In this document: one piece after another, positions 1-8,167 of the stretch
Layout: every line of letters begins with the position of its first letter
Numbering within the stretch: the first letter of the stretch is position 1
Source: JBBTQZ01 sp964489135
Lineage (GTDB): Bacteria; Patescibacteriota; Minisyncoccia; Phycocordibacterales; WO2-35-19
DNA: 25,430 bases
Reading direction: 5' to 3'
Assembly: GCA_964489135.1 (NCBI GenBank)
Contig: CAZAXK010000007.1
Coordinates: forward strand, 1-25,430
Translations under genes and position numbers: made by a program
The notes under the pieces: model-generated
The model's input: the letters and a program-made list of their open reading frames with translations, nothing else
What the model was told of the DNA's origin: nothing
Database searches by the model: none

Positions 1-2
1 AG

Positions 3-632
3 CGCCCCGGTATTGTGCATCGGCTCGATCGCGAGACGAGCGGGGTGATACTGGTGGCCAAAACTCCGGAATCATTTGAGTTTCTCAAGAATCAGTTCAA
101 AGACAGAAAAGTAGAGAAGATTTATCACGCGGTGGTGTGGGGCAACTTTTCTCCGGACAAAATGAGTGGGGTGATAAACAAGCCAATCGGAAGAAGCTCT
201 TCTGATTTTCGCAAATGGTCAGCCGAGTATGGAGCAAAGGGTGAATTGCGCGAGGCGACGACAGAATATCGGGTATTGGGTGAACCCCACCCCCTGACCC
301 CCTCCCCAAAGGAGAGTGGGAACATAAACCAAGATTCTACTTTTTCCTATCTTGAGGTACGGCCCAAAACTGGTCGGACTCACCAGATCCGAGTACATCT
401 CAAAGCAATCGGTCATCCGGTGGTGGGTGACAAGTTGTATGGTAATAAAAATCTAAAATCTAAAATCTCAAATCTCAAATTTGAAGACCGACTAATGTTG
501 CATGCCAAATCGATCAGTATTGGGTTGCCCAACGGCACTTTTGTGAATATCGAATCCTCTTTGCCGAAAGAATTCCAAACCGCTAAAAGTCTTTTGAAAA
601 AGGAAGAGAAATCGGATAAGATGGGGGAATGA
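3..632 (+). CDS. RluA-family 23S rRNA pseudouridine synthase, 5' truncated by window edge
   Basis: Isomerises uridines in rRNA to pseudouridine. The reading frame is already open at the window edge and encodes GIVHRLDRETSGVILVAK, the RluA signature with its catalytic Asp; the conserved late motif RPKTGRTHQIRVHL, then HPVVGDKLYG and LMLHA, follow. The N-terminal part (and any S4 domain) is outside the window. Two stretches look like repeat DNA absorbed in frame: a C-rich segment at 285-320 encoding HPLTPSPKE and an A-rich segment at 446-483 encoding NLKSKISNLKF. Both fall between conserved blocks, so the fold is probably kept. The TGA stop overlaps the ileS start (ATGA), which suggests translational coupling. 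Whether it is RluC-, RluD- or other subtype cannot be told from this part. Confidence 0.93.
   Translation, partial: RPGIVHRLDRETSGVILVAKTPESFEFLKNQFKDRKVEKIYHAVVWGNFSPDKMSGVINKPIGRSSSDFRKWSAEYGAKGELREATTEYRVLGEPHPLTPSPKESGNINQDSTFSYLEVRPKTGRTHQIRVHLKAIGHPVVGDKLYGNKNLKSKISNLKFEDRLMLHAKSISIGLPNGTFVNIESSLPKEFQTAKSLLKKEEKSDKMGE
285..320 (+). repeat. C-rich palindromic repeat inserted in frame in the RluA-type gene
   Basis: A run of C-rich sequence followed by AAAGGAGAGTGGG forms a short hairpin (CTCCCC/GGAG) and encodes PHPLTPSPKES. The peptide pattern PLTPSP is what I recall for a dispersed bacterial repeat. It sits between the segment ATTEYRVL and the conserved YLEVRPKTGRTHQ block, where RluA homologues have a short variable loop. 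Confidence 0.6.
446..483 (+). repeat. A-rich AAATCTC-type tandem repeat inside the RluA-type gene
   Basis: Short degenerate units of AAATCTA then AAATCTC. It encodes NLKSKISNLKF between GDKLYGN and the conserved RLMLHA. Positions 461-479 are identical over 19 nt to 25296-25314 in the 23S rRNA gene. Confidence 0.7.
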
Positions 633-3600
633 CGGAAGAGCAAAAAAAGACCAAATCCGACACCGCCTTGCGTGAGGAGGAGGTGTTGAAATTCTGGAAA
701 GACAACAAAATTTTTGAGAAGTCTCTAGAAAAGGAAAGCCCAAAAGGCAACTTTGTTTTTTATGATGGACCACCTTTTGCGACCGGCTTACCACACTATG
801 GGCATATTCTTGCTGGCACGATAAAAGACGTTATCCCGCGTTACAAAACGATGCAGGGTCACTATGTCCGTCGAGTTTGGGGGTGGGATTGTCATGGTCT
901 ACCAATTGAAAATATGATCGAGAAGGAGCTGGGTCTTGGGACCAAGAAGGACATCGAGAATTTCGGCATAGAAAAGTTCAATAAAGCGGCAAGGGAAAGC
1001 GTATTACGCTACGAAGAGGAGTGGAAAAAAGTTATTCCCCGAGTAGGACGTTGGGTAGACATGGACCATGCGTATAAAACCATGGACACAAGCTACACCG
1101 AGTCCGTCTGGACTTCATTCAAAAATCTTTTTGATAAGAATTTGGTTTATGAAGGGTTTAAGTCCATGCATCTCTGTCCACGATGTGGTACTACTCTTTC
1201 TAATTTTGAAGTAAATCAGGGCTACAAAGACATCACCGATATTTCAGTCTATGTGAAATTCGAGCTAAGCGATGAATCGAATACATATTTACTCGCGTGG
1301 ACGACGACACCGTGGACATTGCCTGGCAATGTCGCTTTGGCGGTAAATCCCAAAGAACGGTATATAAAAATAAAAATAAAGGAGGAAATTCTTGTTTTGG
1401 CAAAGACACGACTTGCTGTATTGAAAGAAGACTACGAGGTAGTAGAAGAAATAGACGGTAAAGATTTGGTAGGACTCAAGTACAAACCAGTTTTTAACTA
1501 TTACGAAAACGCCGTTCTTGATAATAAGGAAAATGCATGGAAAGTTTATGGTGCCGAGTTTGTCACCATGGAAGATGGCACTGGCATAGTACACATAGCG
1601 CCGATGTTTGGAGAAGATGATCTAAATCTTGCCAAAGAGCAAAGGTTGCCCCTCATACAACACGTAAACCAAAGCGGAGAATTTAATCCCGAAGTTACGG
1701 ATTTTGCAGGACAGTTGGTCAAGCCCAAAGATGACCCCGCAAATCCTTCTGGACAAGCTCACCAAAAGGCCGATGTCGAAATAATAAAATATTTGGCCCA
1801 TAAAAATCTCCTATTTGCTAAAGAAAAAATAGTTCACTCATATCCACATTGTTGGCGGTGTGATACTCCGCTCCTCAACTACGCGACCTCCTCGTGGTTT
1901 GTGAAGGTGGTAGATCTGAAGGACAGAATGGTTGCCTTGAATAACAAGGTTAGATGGGTGCCGGAGGAAATAGGGAAGAATAGGTTTGGCAGGTGGCTCG
2001 AGGGAGCGCGCGATTGGGCGGTCTCACGCTCGAGATATTGGGGGGCACCCCTGCCGGTATGGCGCTCTAAAAATGGAGACACCCATGTGTTTGGAAGCAT
2101 AGAAGAGCTCAAGACAAAAATTAAGAACTCGCGCAACAAGTATTTCGCCGTTCGCCACGGAGAAGGGGAACACACCGTTCTAGATATTGTAAGTAACGAC
2201 CCAAACTTAGGGCACCATCTTACAGAAAAGGGTAAAGGACAGGCCAAGGAGGCCGGAGAGAAACTCAAGAAAGAAAAGATCGATGCGATCTATTGTTCGC
2301 CATATGTTCGTACCAAAGAAACAGCCGAGATAATTGCCGAAGTGACCGGTTTCCCCAAAGAAAAAATAGTTTATGATGATCGAATTCAAGAACTCGGTTT
2401 CGGTGACTTCCATCTGAAGCCATTCAGTGACTTTCTAGCATACGAAGAAAGCTCGATGAAGAATTTTAACGATAAATTGCCAAATGGCGAGAGTTACCAA
2501 GATGCAAAGAATCGTGTAGGGGATTTTCTTTATGATATTGACGGCAAACACCAGAACCAAAATATTCTAATCGTGACGCATGGAATATTTCTTGAGGTTT
2601 TTCCGGCGGTTATTAAAGGGGCAGACGCAAAGGAATCAAAAAATTTGGTCAACACGGTCGAAACCGAACTCGGCAAAGTATATGAATATAGCTTTGTACC
2701 TATTCCGCACAATGAAAACTATGAGCTTGATCTACACAGGCCATATATCGACGAGGTGGAACTTTCGGATGAAAACGGTGGCAGGTTAGAAAGGGTCAAA
2801 GAAGTCTTCGATACTTGGTATGATTCTGGCTCAATGCCCTATGCTCAGATACATTATCCGTTTGAAAATAAAGAGGAATTTGAAGCCCAAAATAGCTCGC
2901 TTTTCCCGGCAGATTTTATTGCTGAGGGCTTAGATCAAACTCGTGGGTGGTTCTACACGCTTCTGGTCCTTGGGACTGGTCTTTTCAACAAGTCTCCTTT
3001 CGGACACGTGATAGTGAATGGGATTGTTTTGGCTGAAGATGGCCAAAAGATGTCCAAACGTCTAAAAAACTATCCTGACCCGATGTATGTGGTAGAGAGA
3101 TATGGCGCTGATACGCTTCGTTACTATCTACTCTCATCGTCGGTGGTGCGAGCAGAGGACCTTGCCTTTTCAGAGAGAGGTTTGGATGAGGTGCACAAGA
3201 AGCTTATTTTGAGACTTGGCAATGTCTTAGATTTTTACAAAATGTATAAAGCCGAAGGAGTTGACTGTAGCGACTCTTCAAAAAATATTTTAGATAAATG
3301 GATAATCTCGAGGACTAAAGAACTCGGTGCCCAAATCACTGATTCACTAGAGAAGTATGAGCTTGATCGTGCGGCGCGCCCGATCTTGGACTTTGTTGAT
3401 GACCTTTCTACATGGTATATACGTCGCTCTAGAGATCGATTTAAGTCCGACGATGTAGAAGATAAAAATAATGCACTCTCTACTACTAAGTTTGTGCTTT
3501 TGGAGCTGGCTAAGTATATAGCACCGTTCACTCCATTTTTTGCAGAAAGCATTTACTTAGTGTTGAAAACAGAAAAAGACCCGGAAAGTGTTCATCTTTG

Positions 3601-4126
3601 TGAATGGCCCCAAAAGCGGGAGACAGACGAAAAGCTCTTAGAAGATATGAGTTTGGTCAGAAGTATTGTTTCTGATGTTCTTATGATTAGGAACAAAGAA
3701 AATATCAAGGTGCGTCAACCTCTCGGCAAGCTCACCATTCAAGATGAACGGTTAAAAGACAGAAAAGATTTAGTGGAATTAATAAAAGATGAGATAAACG
3801 TGAAAGAAGTGGTGTTCGATAAAAATTTGGCGGAGAGCTTTAATTTGGATGTGGTTATAACCCAAGATCTTAAGAGAGAAGGAAATATGAGAGAGTTGGT
3901 ACGTGCCGTACAGGACTTGAGGAAGCAGGAAGCGTTGCATCCGAGCGATCTTATCAAACTTTCCATTGATACCGACGAAGCGGGGAAGGTCTTTGTAGAG
4001 TCGGTCATAAATCATATAAAGAAGCCGACCAACGTGGTCGAAATAAAATTTGAGAGTAATCAAGGTGATGAGAAAAGGATTGGTGAATTTGTATTCAAAC
4101 TTTCTTTAATTAAATCTAACGACTAA
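629..4126 (+). CDS. ileS: Isoleucyl-tRNA synthetase with an embedded histidine-phosphatase domain
   Basis: Charges tRNA-Ile with isoleucine; class I synthetase. Visible features: HIGH-type motif PHYGH at residues 55-59, WTTTPWTLPGN of the editing domain, CPRCGTTLSNFEV and SYPHCWRCDTPL (metal-type Cys motifs, as in the archaeal/eukaryote-like type), SSWFVKV, SRSRYWGAPLPVW, and KMSKR at 807-811, then an anticodon-binding helical domain. At 1165 aa it is about 190 residues longer than I would expect; the excess is a histidine-phosphatase domain at about 504-697, inserted between GSIEELK and ELDLHRPYIDEV, a stretch that is contiguous in ordinary IleRS. The start is fixed by the ATGA overlap with the upstream gene. 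The last codons and the stop lie in the AAATCTAACGACTAA repeat. The synthetase assignment is essentially certain; the role of the extra domain is unknown. Confidence 0.97.
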   Translation: MTEEQKKTKSDTALREEEVLKFWKDNKIFEKSLEKESPKGNFVFYDGPPFATGLPHYGHILAGTIKDVIPRYKTMQGHYVRRVWGWDCHGLPIENMIEKELGLGTKKDIENFGIEKFNKAARESVLRYEEEWKKVIPRVGRWVDMDHAYKTMDTSYTESVWTSFKNLFDKNLVYEGFKSMHLCPRCGTTLSNFEVNQGYKDITDISVYVKFELSDESNTYLLAWTTTPWTLPGNVALAVNPKERYIKIKIKEEILVLAKTRLAVLKEDYEVVEEIDGKDLVGLKYKPVFNYYENAVLDNKENAWKVYGAEFVTMEDGTGIVHIAPMFGEDDLNLAKEQRLPLIQHVNQSGEFNPEVTDFAGQLVKPKDDPANPSGQAHQKADVEIIKYLAHKNLLFAKEKIVHSYPHCWRCDTPLLNYATSSWFVKVVDLKDRMVALNNKVRWVPEEIGKNRFGRWLEGARDWAVSRSRYWGAPLPVWRSKNGDTHVFGSIEELKTKIKNSRNKYFAVRHGEGEHTVLDIVSNDPNLGHHLTEKGKGQAKEAGEKLKKEKIDAIYCSPYVRTKETAEIIAEVTGFPKEKIVYDDRIQELGFGDFHLKPFSDFLAYEESSMKNFNDKLPNGESYQDAKNRVGDFLYDIDGKHQNQNILIVTHGIFLEVFPAVIKGADAKESKNLVNTVETELGKVYEYSFVPIPHNENYELDLHRPYIDEVELSDENGGRLERVKEVFDTWYDSGSMPYAQIHYPFENKEEFEAQNSSLFPADFIAEGLDQTRGWFYTLLVLGTGLFNKSPFGHVIVNGIVLAEDGQKMSKRLKNYPDPMYVVERYGADTLRYYLLSSSVVRAEDLAFSERGLDEVHKKLILRLGNVLDFYKMYKAEGVDCSDSSKNILDKWIISRTKELGAQITDSLEKYELDRAARPILDFVDDLSTWYIRRSRDRFKSDDVEDKNNALSTTKFVLLELAKYIAPFTPFFAESIYLVLKTEKDPESVHLCEWPQKRETDEKLLEDMSLVRSIVSDVLMIRNKENIKVRQPLGKLTIQDERLKDRKDLVELIKDEINVKEVVFDKNLAESFNLDVVITQDLKREGNMRELVRAVQDLRKQEALHPSDLIKLSIDTDEAGKVFVESVINHIKKPTNVVEIKFESNQGDEKRIGEFVFKLSLIKSND
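2138..2722 (+). other. Histidine-phosphatase (phosphoglycerate-mutase-like) domain inside IleRS
   Basis: Residues about 504-697 of IleRS. The signature FAVRHGEGE carries R509 and the nucleophile H510; SPYVRTKETAEII carries R561; IQELGFGDF carries acidic E588; ILIVTHGIFLEV carries the second catalytic H651. All residues of the histidine acid phosphatase active site are therefore present, so it is likely catalytic. The branch 1 (cobC/GpmB-like) fold is inferred from motif spacing. The substrate is not evident. Confidence 0.9.
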
Positions 4127-4143
4127 ACACTAATATCTAATCG
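4112..4143 (+). repeat. A-rich AATCTAACGACTAA repeat spanning the ileS stop and recO leader
   Basis: Units of the type AAATCTAACGACTAA then ACACTAATATCTAA. The first 15 bases (4112-4126, including the ileS stop codon) recur exactly on the opposite strand in the efp leader (13435-13449), in both cases just upstream of a start codon on the sense strand. Confidence 0.6.
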
Positions 4144-4149
4144 GTAGAG

Positions 4150-4737
4150 ATGTATCACAAACACCATACCAAGGGTATCGTTATTTACAGCTTGAGCGAA
4201 GGTTTGAGCAACCGGCGAATCGGCCTACTCACCGAAAACTTGGGACTCATCTGGGCCAAAGCTCAGTCGGCGAGGAGTGGCAACTCAAAGTTGCGCGCGG
4301 GGTGCCAAGATTTTTCTATAGGCGAATTCTCTCTGGTTTTGGGTAAATCAGGTTGGCGAGTGGTCGGGGCGAGAGCAGAAAGCAATCTTTTTGAGATCTT
4401 TAAGGCAGATTCTCAGAAGCTTCATACGCTTGCCAACCTGTTTGCTTTGGTAAGAAAACTGGTAACAGGTGAGGATCGGGTAAGTGATATCTTTTTGACT
4501 GTTTCTAAATTCCTTGATTTTTTGCTCTTGGCCAAGCCCGAGGAGGTGGCACCGGCCGAATGGCTCACGCTTTGCCGAATCCTGCGGACACTTGGCTTTC
4601 TCCGTGAGGATCCGGAGGTAAGCCCGTATCTTGTTGCGAGTGATATTGGTATGGATGAGCTGGAGCGGATTACACCTATGAAAAATAAAATCATCCGTCT
4701 TATCAACGAGTCTTTGTCAGTCGCGAGTGCCGGATGA
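4150..4737 (+). CDS. recO: DNA repair protein RecO, short form
   Basis: RecO loads RecA onto SSB-coated single-stranded DNA in the RecFOR pathway. The N-terminus (HHTKGIVIYSLSEGLSNRRIGLLTENLGLIWAKAQSARSGNSKLRAG) matches the RecO OB-fold, including the usual GIVL-like strand and the TE.GL....KG/AR pattern; the rest is helical. At 195 aa it is shorter than the usual about 240, and I see no CxxC zinc-finger pair in the C-terminal half, so this is a trimmed version. It lies 23 nt after ileS and ends 12 nt before the next start. It has no clear ribosome binding site. RecA and SSB, its functional partners, are also encoded in this window but not next to it. Confidence 0.8.
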   Translation: MYHKHHTKGIVIYSLSEGLSNRRIGLLTENLGLIWAKAQSARSGNSKLRAGCQDFSIGEFSLVLGKSGWRVVGARAESNLFEIFKADSQKLHTLANLFALVRKLVTGEDRVSDIFLTVSKFLDFLLLAKPEEVAPAEWLTLCRILRTLGFLREDPEVSPYLVASDIGMDELERITPMKNKIIRLINESLSVASAG

Positions 4738-4743
4738 TATAAT
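4714..4743 (+). promoter_or_regulatory. Predicted sigma70-type promoter giving a leaderless mRNA
   Basis: TTGTCA (4714-4719), an 18-nt spacer and a perfect TATAAT (4738-4743). Exactly six bases separate the -10 box from the ATG at 4750, so the expected start site is the A of the start codon. The promoter overlaps the 3' end of recO. Confidence 0.6.
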
Positions 4744-4749
4744 TGAAAT

Positions 4750-6690
4750 ATGGAAAAAAGTAAGCTAGATCGTTTGGAGAAGAAGCTCTATTCACGCCGT
4801 GCTCCCGAGGTCATTGATCCTGGTCGATCAAACCTTGAACCAGAAACCTTCGACAACGATATCCAAAAGACCAACGATGGCTGGCAAAGTGACGGCCAAA
4901 ACCGATTTGACACACTAACTTCCAAGGTCTATCAAACGGCTATGAAAAAAAGCAGTTTTGTAAAAAAGTTTTTTGTGGTAGCGGCGGTGTTATTTCTCTT
5001 GTCTGCTGGTACTGCTGCATTCGTTTTTTTTGGGGGCGTTAATCTCATATCTTCCGAAAATGTGGACATAAAGGTTGTTGGTCCTACAAGTATTGGCGGA
5101 GGACAAGAATCTTCCTTTGAGGTGACTGTGGTGAACGGCAACAACACCCCACTCAATTCTGCCTCGCTCTTGATTGAATACCCGGAAGGTACTCGTTCGC
5201 CGTCTGATCTTACCAAGGACTTGGAAAGAGAAAGACTGAACATTGGCGATATTAGGAACGGGGAGAGCCATACGCAAACTATTTCTGGTGTCTTCTTTGG
5301 TGAAAAGGAATCTGTCAAAAAAATCAAGATATCACTTGAATATAGAGTAGAAAACTCAAGCGCTACCTTCTTTAAAGAGAAGGAATACGAAGTTGTGATT
5401 AGTTCAGCTCCGGTTATTCTTTCGCCAACCTATCCGAAAGAGGTGAATTCAAACCAGCAGATGAGCTTCAATATCGAGGTTGCTTCCAATTCGCAAGACA
5501 AACTCGACAACCTGATTCTAAAGATTGATTATCCATTTGGTTTTGTTTTCTCGAGTGCCTCGGTAGAACCTTTTGCCGGCGACAATACATGGAAAATCGG
5601 GAGTTTGGCTAAAGGAGAAAAAAGGACCATTGCAATCAAGGGGACTATCATCGGTCAAGATAACGAAGAAAAAATATTTAAAGTCTCTGCTGGTACCGCG
5701 AGCCCCGATGACGATCGGGTTGTGGGTGTGGTTATTGCAAATCTTACCGAGTCAGTTCTCATCAAGAAGCCATTTATTGGGCTAGGAGTCTCGATCAACG
5801 GCAAAGATAGCGACTACTCGGCGAGTGGTGGCTCAACGGTAGACGCGAATATTAATATTATGAACAATTTACCAACCAGACTTTTTAACAGCCAAGTAGA
5901 AGTAAGTTTCTCTGGTGGAGCATTTAATGAGCTTGGCGTATCGGCTGGACAAGGTGGATTTTTTAGATCTACAGACGATACTATTTTGTGGGATAGTCGC
6001 TCGGTCGCCGAACTTTCTGATCTAGGTCCGGGCTCCCAAACACGACTATCATTTCGGCTAACACCATTGCAATATAGTTCTGTGCCTCGAAACCAGCGTC
6101 CGGAAATTCTCATCACGGTTAAAGCGAGAGGTGAAAGGGTTCTTGAGTCTGGTTCGGTAGAGCAGGTCTCTGCAACGGAAACCAGAAAGGTGGTACTTTC
6201 TACTGATATAGGTATTACCTCGAAAACTGTACGATCAGAAGGTAATTTCGAAAATTCCGGCCCTATTCCACCGAAAGCAAATGTTCCGACCACTTATACG
6301 GTGGTTTGGAGTATATCGAATTCCTTCAATCAAGTCGGAAACGTTGAAGTCAGAGCGACCCTGCCTCCCTATGTGAAGTGGACTGGCCTGTTCTCTCCTA
6401 ATAGCGAAAAGGTTGCCTTCAACCCCACAACGAATGAGATCGTTTGGAATGTTGGTACCATTTTGCCAAATACTGGATTTGGTTCATCCCCCAAAAACCT
6501 ATATTTCCAAGTCGAAATAACTCCAAGTACTAGCCAAATTGGTACAGATCCAGTAATCGTAGGGGAGGCGACCTTGATCGGAACTGACCGTGCAACCAAC
6601 TCTCAAATAGGGGTAAGTAGTTTGCCAGCAACCACCAATTTCTCGAACGACAGCACTTTCCGGATGGGGGACGATAAGGTGGTGCACTAA
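4750..6690 (+). CDS. Single-pass surface protein with Ig/DUF11-like repeats
   Basis: 646 aa. Residues 1-72 are polar and probably cytoplasmic; 74-95 form one transmembrane helix (FFVVAAVLFLLSAGTAAFVFFGG) after a Lys-rich stretch; 97-646 would be outside. The exterior consists of repeated beta-rich modules with signatures such as GGGQESSFEVTVVNGNNTPLNSASLLIEYPEG, NQQMSFNIEVASNSQDKLDNLILKIDYP and TYTVVWSISNSFNQVGNVEVRATLPPYVKW, resembling DUF11/conserved-repeat or other Ig-like adhesin modules. No catalytic motif is seen. Transcribed from its own predicted promoter with no leader. Likely a cell-envelope or attachment protein; the exact family is not identified. Confidence 0.85.
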   Translation: MEKSKLDRLEKKLYSRRAPEVIDPGRSNLEPETFDNDIQKTNDGWQSDGQNRFDTLTSKVYQTAMKKSSFVKKFFVVAAVLFLLSAGTAAFVFFGGVNLISSENVDIKVVGPTSIGGGQESSFEVTVVNGNNTPLNSASLLIEYPEGTRSPSDLTKDLERERLNIGDIRNGESHTQTISGVFFGEKESVKKIKISLEYRVENSSATFFKEKEYEVVISSAPVILSPTYPKEVNSNQQMSFNIEVASNSQDKLDNLILKIDYPFGFVFSSASVEPFAGDNTWKIGSLAKGEKRTIAIKGTIIGQDNEEKIFKVSAGTASPDDDRVVGVVIANLTESVLIKKPFIGLGVSINGKDSDYSASGGSTVDANINIMNNLPTRLFNSQVEVSFSGGAFNELGVSAGQGGFFRSTDDTILWDSRSVAELSDLGPGSQTRLSFRLTPLQYSSVPRNQRPEILITVKARGERVLESGSVEQVSATETRKVVLSTDIGITSKTVRSEGNFENSGPIPPKANVPTTYTVVWSISNSFNQVGNVEVRATLPPYVKWTGLFSPNSEKVAFNPTTNEIVWNVGTILPNTGFGSSPKNLYFQVEITPSTSQIGTDPVIVGEATLIGTDRATNSQIGVSSLPATTNFSNDSTFRMGDDKVVH

Positions 6691-6719
6691 TAATGTAGTA
6701 TGGTATAAGTAGAGGTATT

Positions 6720-8102
6720 ATGGCTGAAGAAAACAAAATGGAAAAAATAGTCTCTCTATGTAAAAGACGCGGCTTTGTATTTCAAGGCTCCGAAATTTAT
6801 GGGGGTATGGCAGGTCTCTACGACTTTGGTCCATACGGAGTAGAGCTATTAAACAACCTCAAAAAAGAGTGGTGGAAAGCTCATGTGCAAATGCGCGATG
6901 ACTATGTCGGTATTGATTCGGCAATGTTTAAAGATCCTCGAGTTTGGGAGGCGTCAGGGCACACTACTGGATTTTCGGACCCACTCTCTGAGTGTCGCAA
7001 GTGTAATACTCGCATTCGTGTAGACAAGGAGCTCAAAAACATAGGGGTAAATGCGGATGAAAAAATGCCCGAAGAAGAACTTGCAGCACTTTTCGAAGAA
7101 AATAAAAATAAGATTTCTTGTCCTTCTTGTGGATCGCACGACTTCACTAAAGCTCGAGCTTTCAACCTGCTCGTGAAGTCAAACCTCGGCGACTTTACCG
7201 GAGAAGGCAAAAATCCGGTTTATCTCCCTGGCGAAGCTTGTCAGGGTATTTATCTTAACTTCAAAAATGTAGTCAACTCGACTCGTATGCAAGTACCATT
7301 TGGTATTGCACAAATCGGTAAAGCTTTTAGGAACGAAATTTCTCCGCGCAACTTCCTTTTTAGAACACGCGAGATGGAGCAGGCTGATACCCAATACTTC
7401 GTCAAACCAAACGAAAATAAGGAAGAATATGAAAGAATAAAACAAAACAGATATGACTGGTATGTTGGGCTTGGTATCAAACCTGAAAATTTAAGATTCG
7501 CACAGCACGAAAATTTGGTATTTTATGCTAAGGATGCGTGGGATATTGAATACAATTTCCCAACAGGTTTTGATGAGCTTGAAGGTATCCATGATAGATC
7601 TGACTATGACCTCACTCAACATATGAAGCACTCGGGGACAGACCTCAATTACACCGATCCGCACACGGGTGAAAAATACATCCCTTGGATCTTAGAAACT
7701 TCTGTTGGAATGGGAAGAATGTTTTTGGCATTTATTTCAGATGCGTATAGTGAAGACGAGATCGATGGGGAAGTAAGGACGGTTTTGAAATTGTCGCCAA
7801 AACTTTCTCCGATCAAAGTCGCTGTATTTCCACTTTTGAAAAACAAACCTCAGTTGGTGGAAAGGGCAGAGCAAATATATAAGGAGTTGAAAATGCATTT
7901 TATGGCCGAGTTTGATGATAATGGAAACATTGGCAAGAGATATCGAAGGCAGGATGAAATCGGCACTCCATATTGTGTGACTGTCGACTTCGATACGATC
8001 GAAAAGGATGGCACTGTCACACTGCGAGATCGTGACACTGGCAAGCAAGAGCGTGTAGACGGCAAGCATCTGGTGGAGTATATCTCGGGAAGAATTGCTT
8101 AA
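6720..8102 (+). CDS. glyS: Glycyl-tRNA synthetase, single-subunit dimeric type
   Basis: Class II synthetase charging tRNA-Gly. 460 aa; the N-terminus KIVSLCKRRGFVFQGSEIYGGMAGLYDFGPYG is the hallmark of the alpha2 (GRS1/archaeal) type, not the bacterial GlyQ/GlyS heterotetramer. Cys pairs at 92/95 and 134/137 form a probable zinc site. Motif 2 is GKAFRNEISPRNFLFRTREMEQ at about 200-221 and motif 3 is ETSVGMGRMFLAFI at about 326-339; the C-terminal anticodon-binding domain starts near SPIKVAVFPLL and contains GNIGKRYRRQDEIGTPYCVTVD. A TATAAG box at 6704-6709 lies 10 nt upstream of the ATG, but I find no good -35 box. Symbol follows the common name for this type. Confidence 0.96.
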   Translation: MAEENKMEKIVSLCKRRGFVFQGSEIYGGMAGLYDFGPYGVELLNNLKKEWWKAHVQMRDDYVGIDSAMFKDPRVWEASGHTTGFSDPLSECRKCNTRIRVDKELKNIGVNADEKMPEEELAALFEENKNKISCPSCGSHDFTKARAFNLLVKSNLGDFTGEGKNPVYLPGEACQGIYLNFKNVVNSTRMQVPFGIAQIGKAFRNEISPRNFLFRTREMEQADTQYFVKPNENKEEYERIKQNRYDWYVGLGIKPENLRFAQHENLVFYAKDAWDIEYNFPTGFDELEGIHDRSDYDLTQHMKHSGTDLNYTDPHTGEKYIPWILETSVGMGRMFLAFISDAYSEDEIDGEVRTVLKLSPKLSPIKVAVFPLLKNKPQLVERAEQIYKELKMHFMAEFDDNGNIGKRYRRQDEIGTPYCVTVDFDTIEKDGTVTLRDRDTGKQERVDGKHLVEYISGRIA

Positions 8103-8167
8103 TGCTCGGTTTAATCCACATACGTCCTATGATAGCCTGGCTCAACGCTGTAAGCTTAATCTAAACA

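Noticed and set aside
4150..4737. Frameshifted or broken recO
   Set aside because: The frame is clean to a natural stop with a promoter for the next gene overlapping its end; a short RecO is more likely than a pseudogene.
8103..8167. Possible RNA gene between glyS and the AI-2E gene
   Set aside because: No cloverleaf or stable hairpin; too short, and no terminator.
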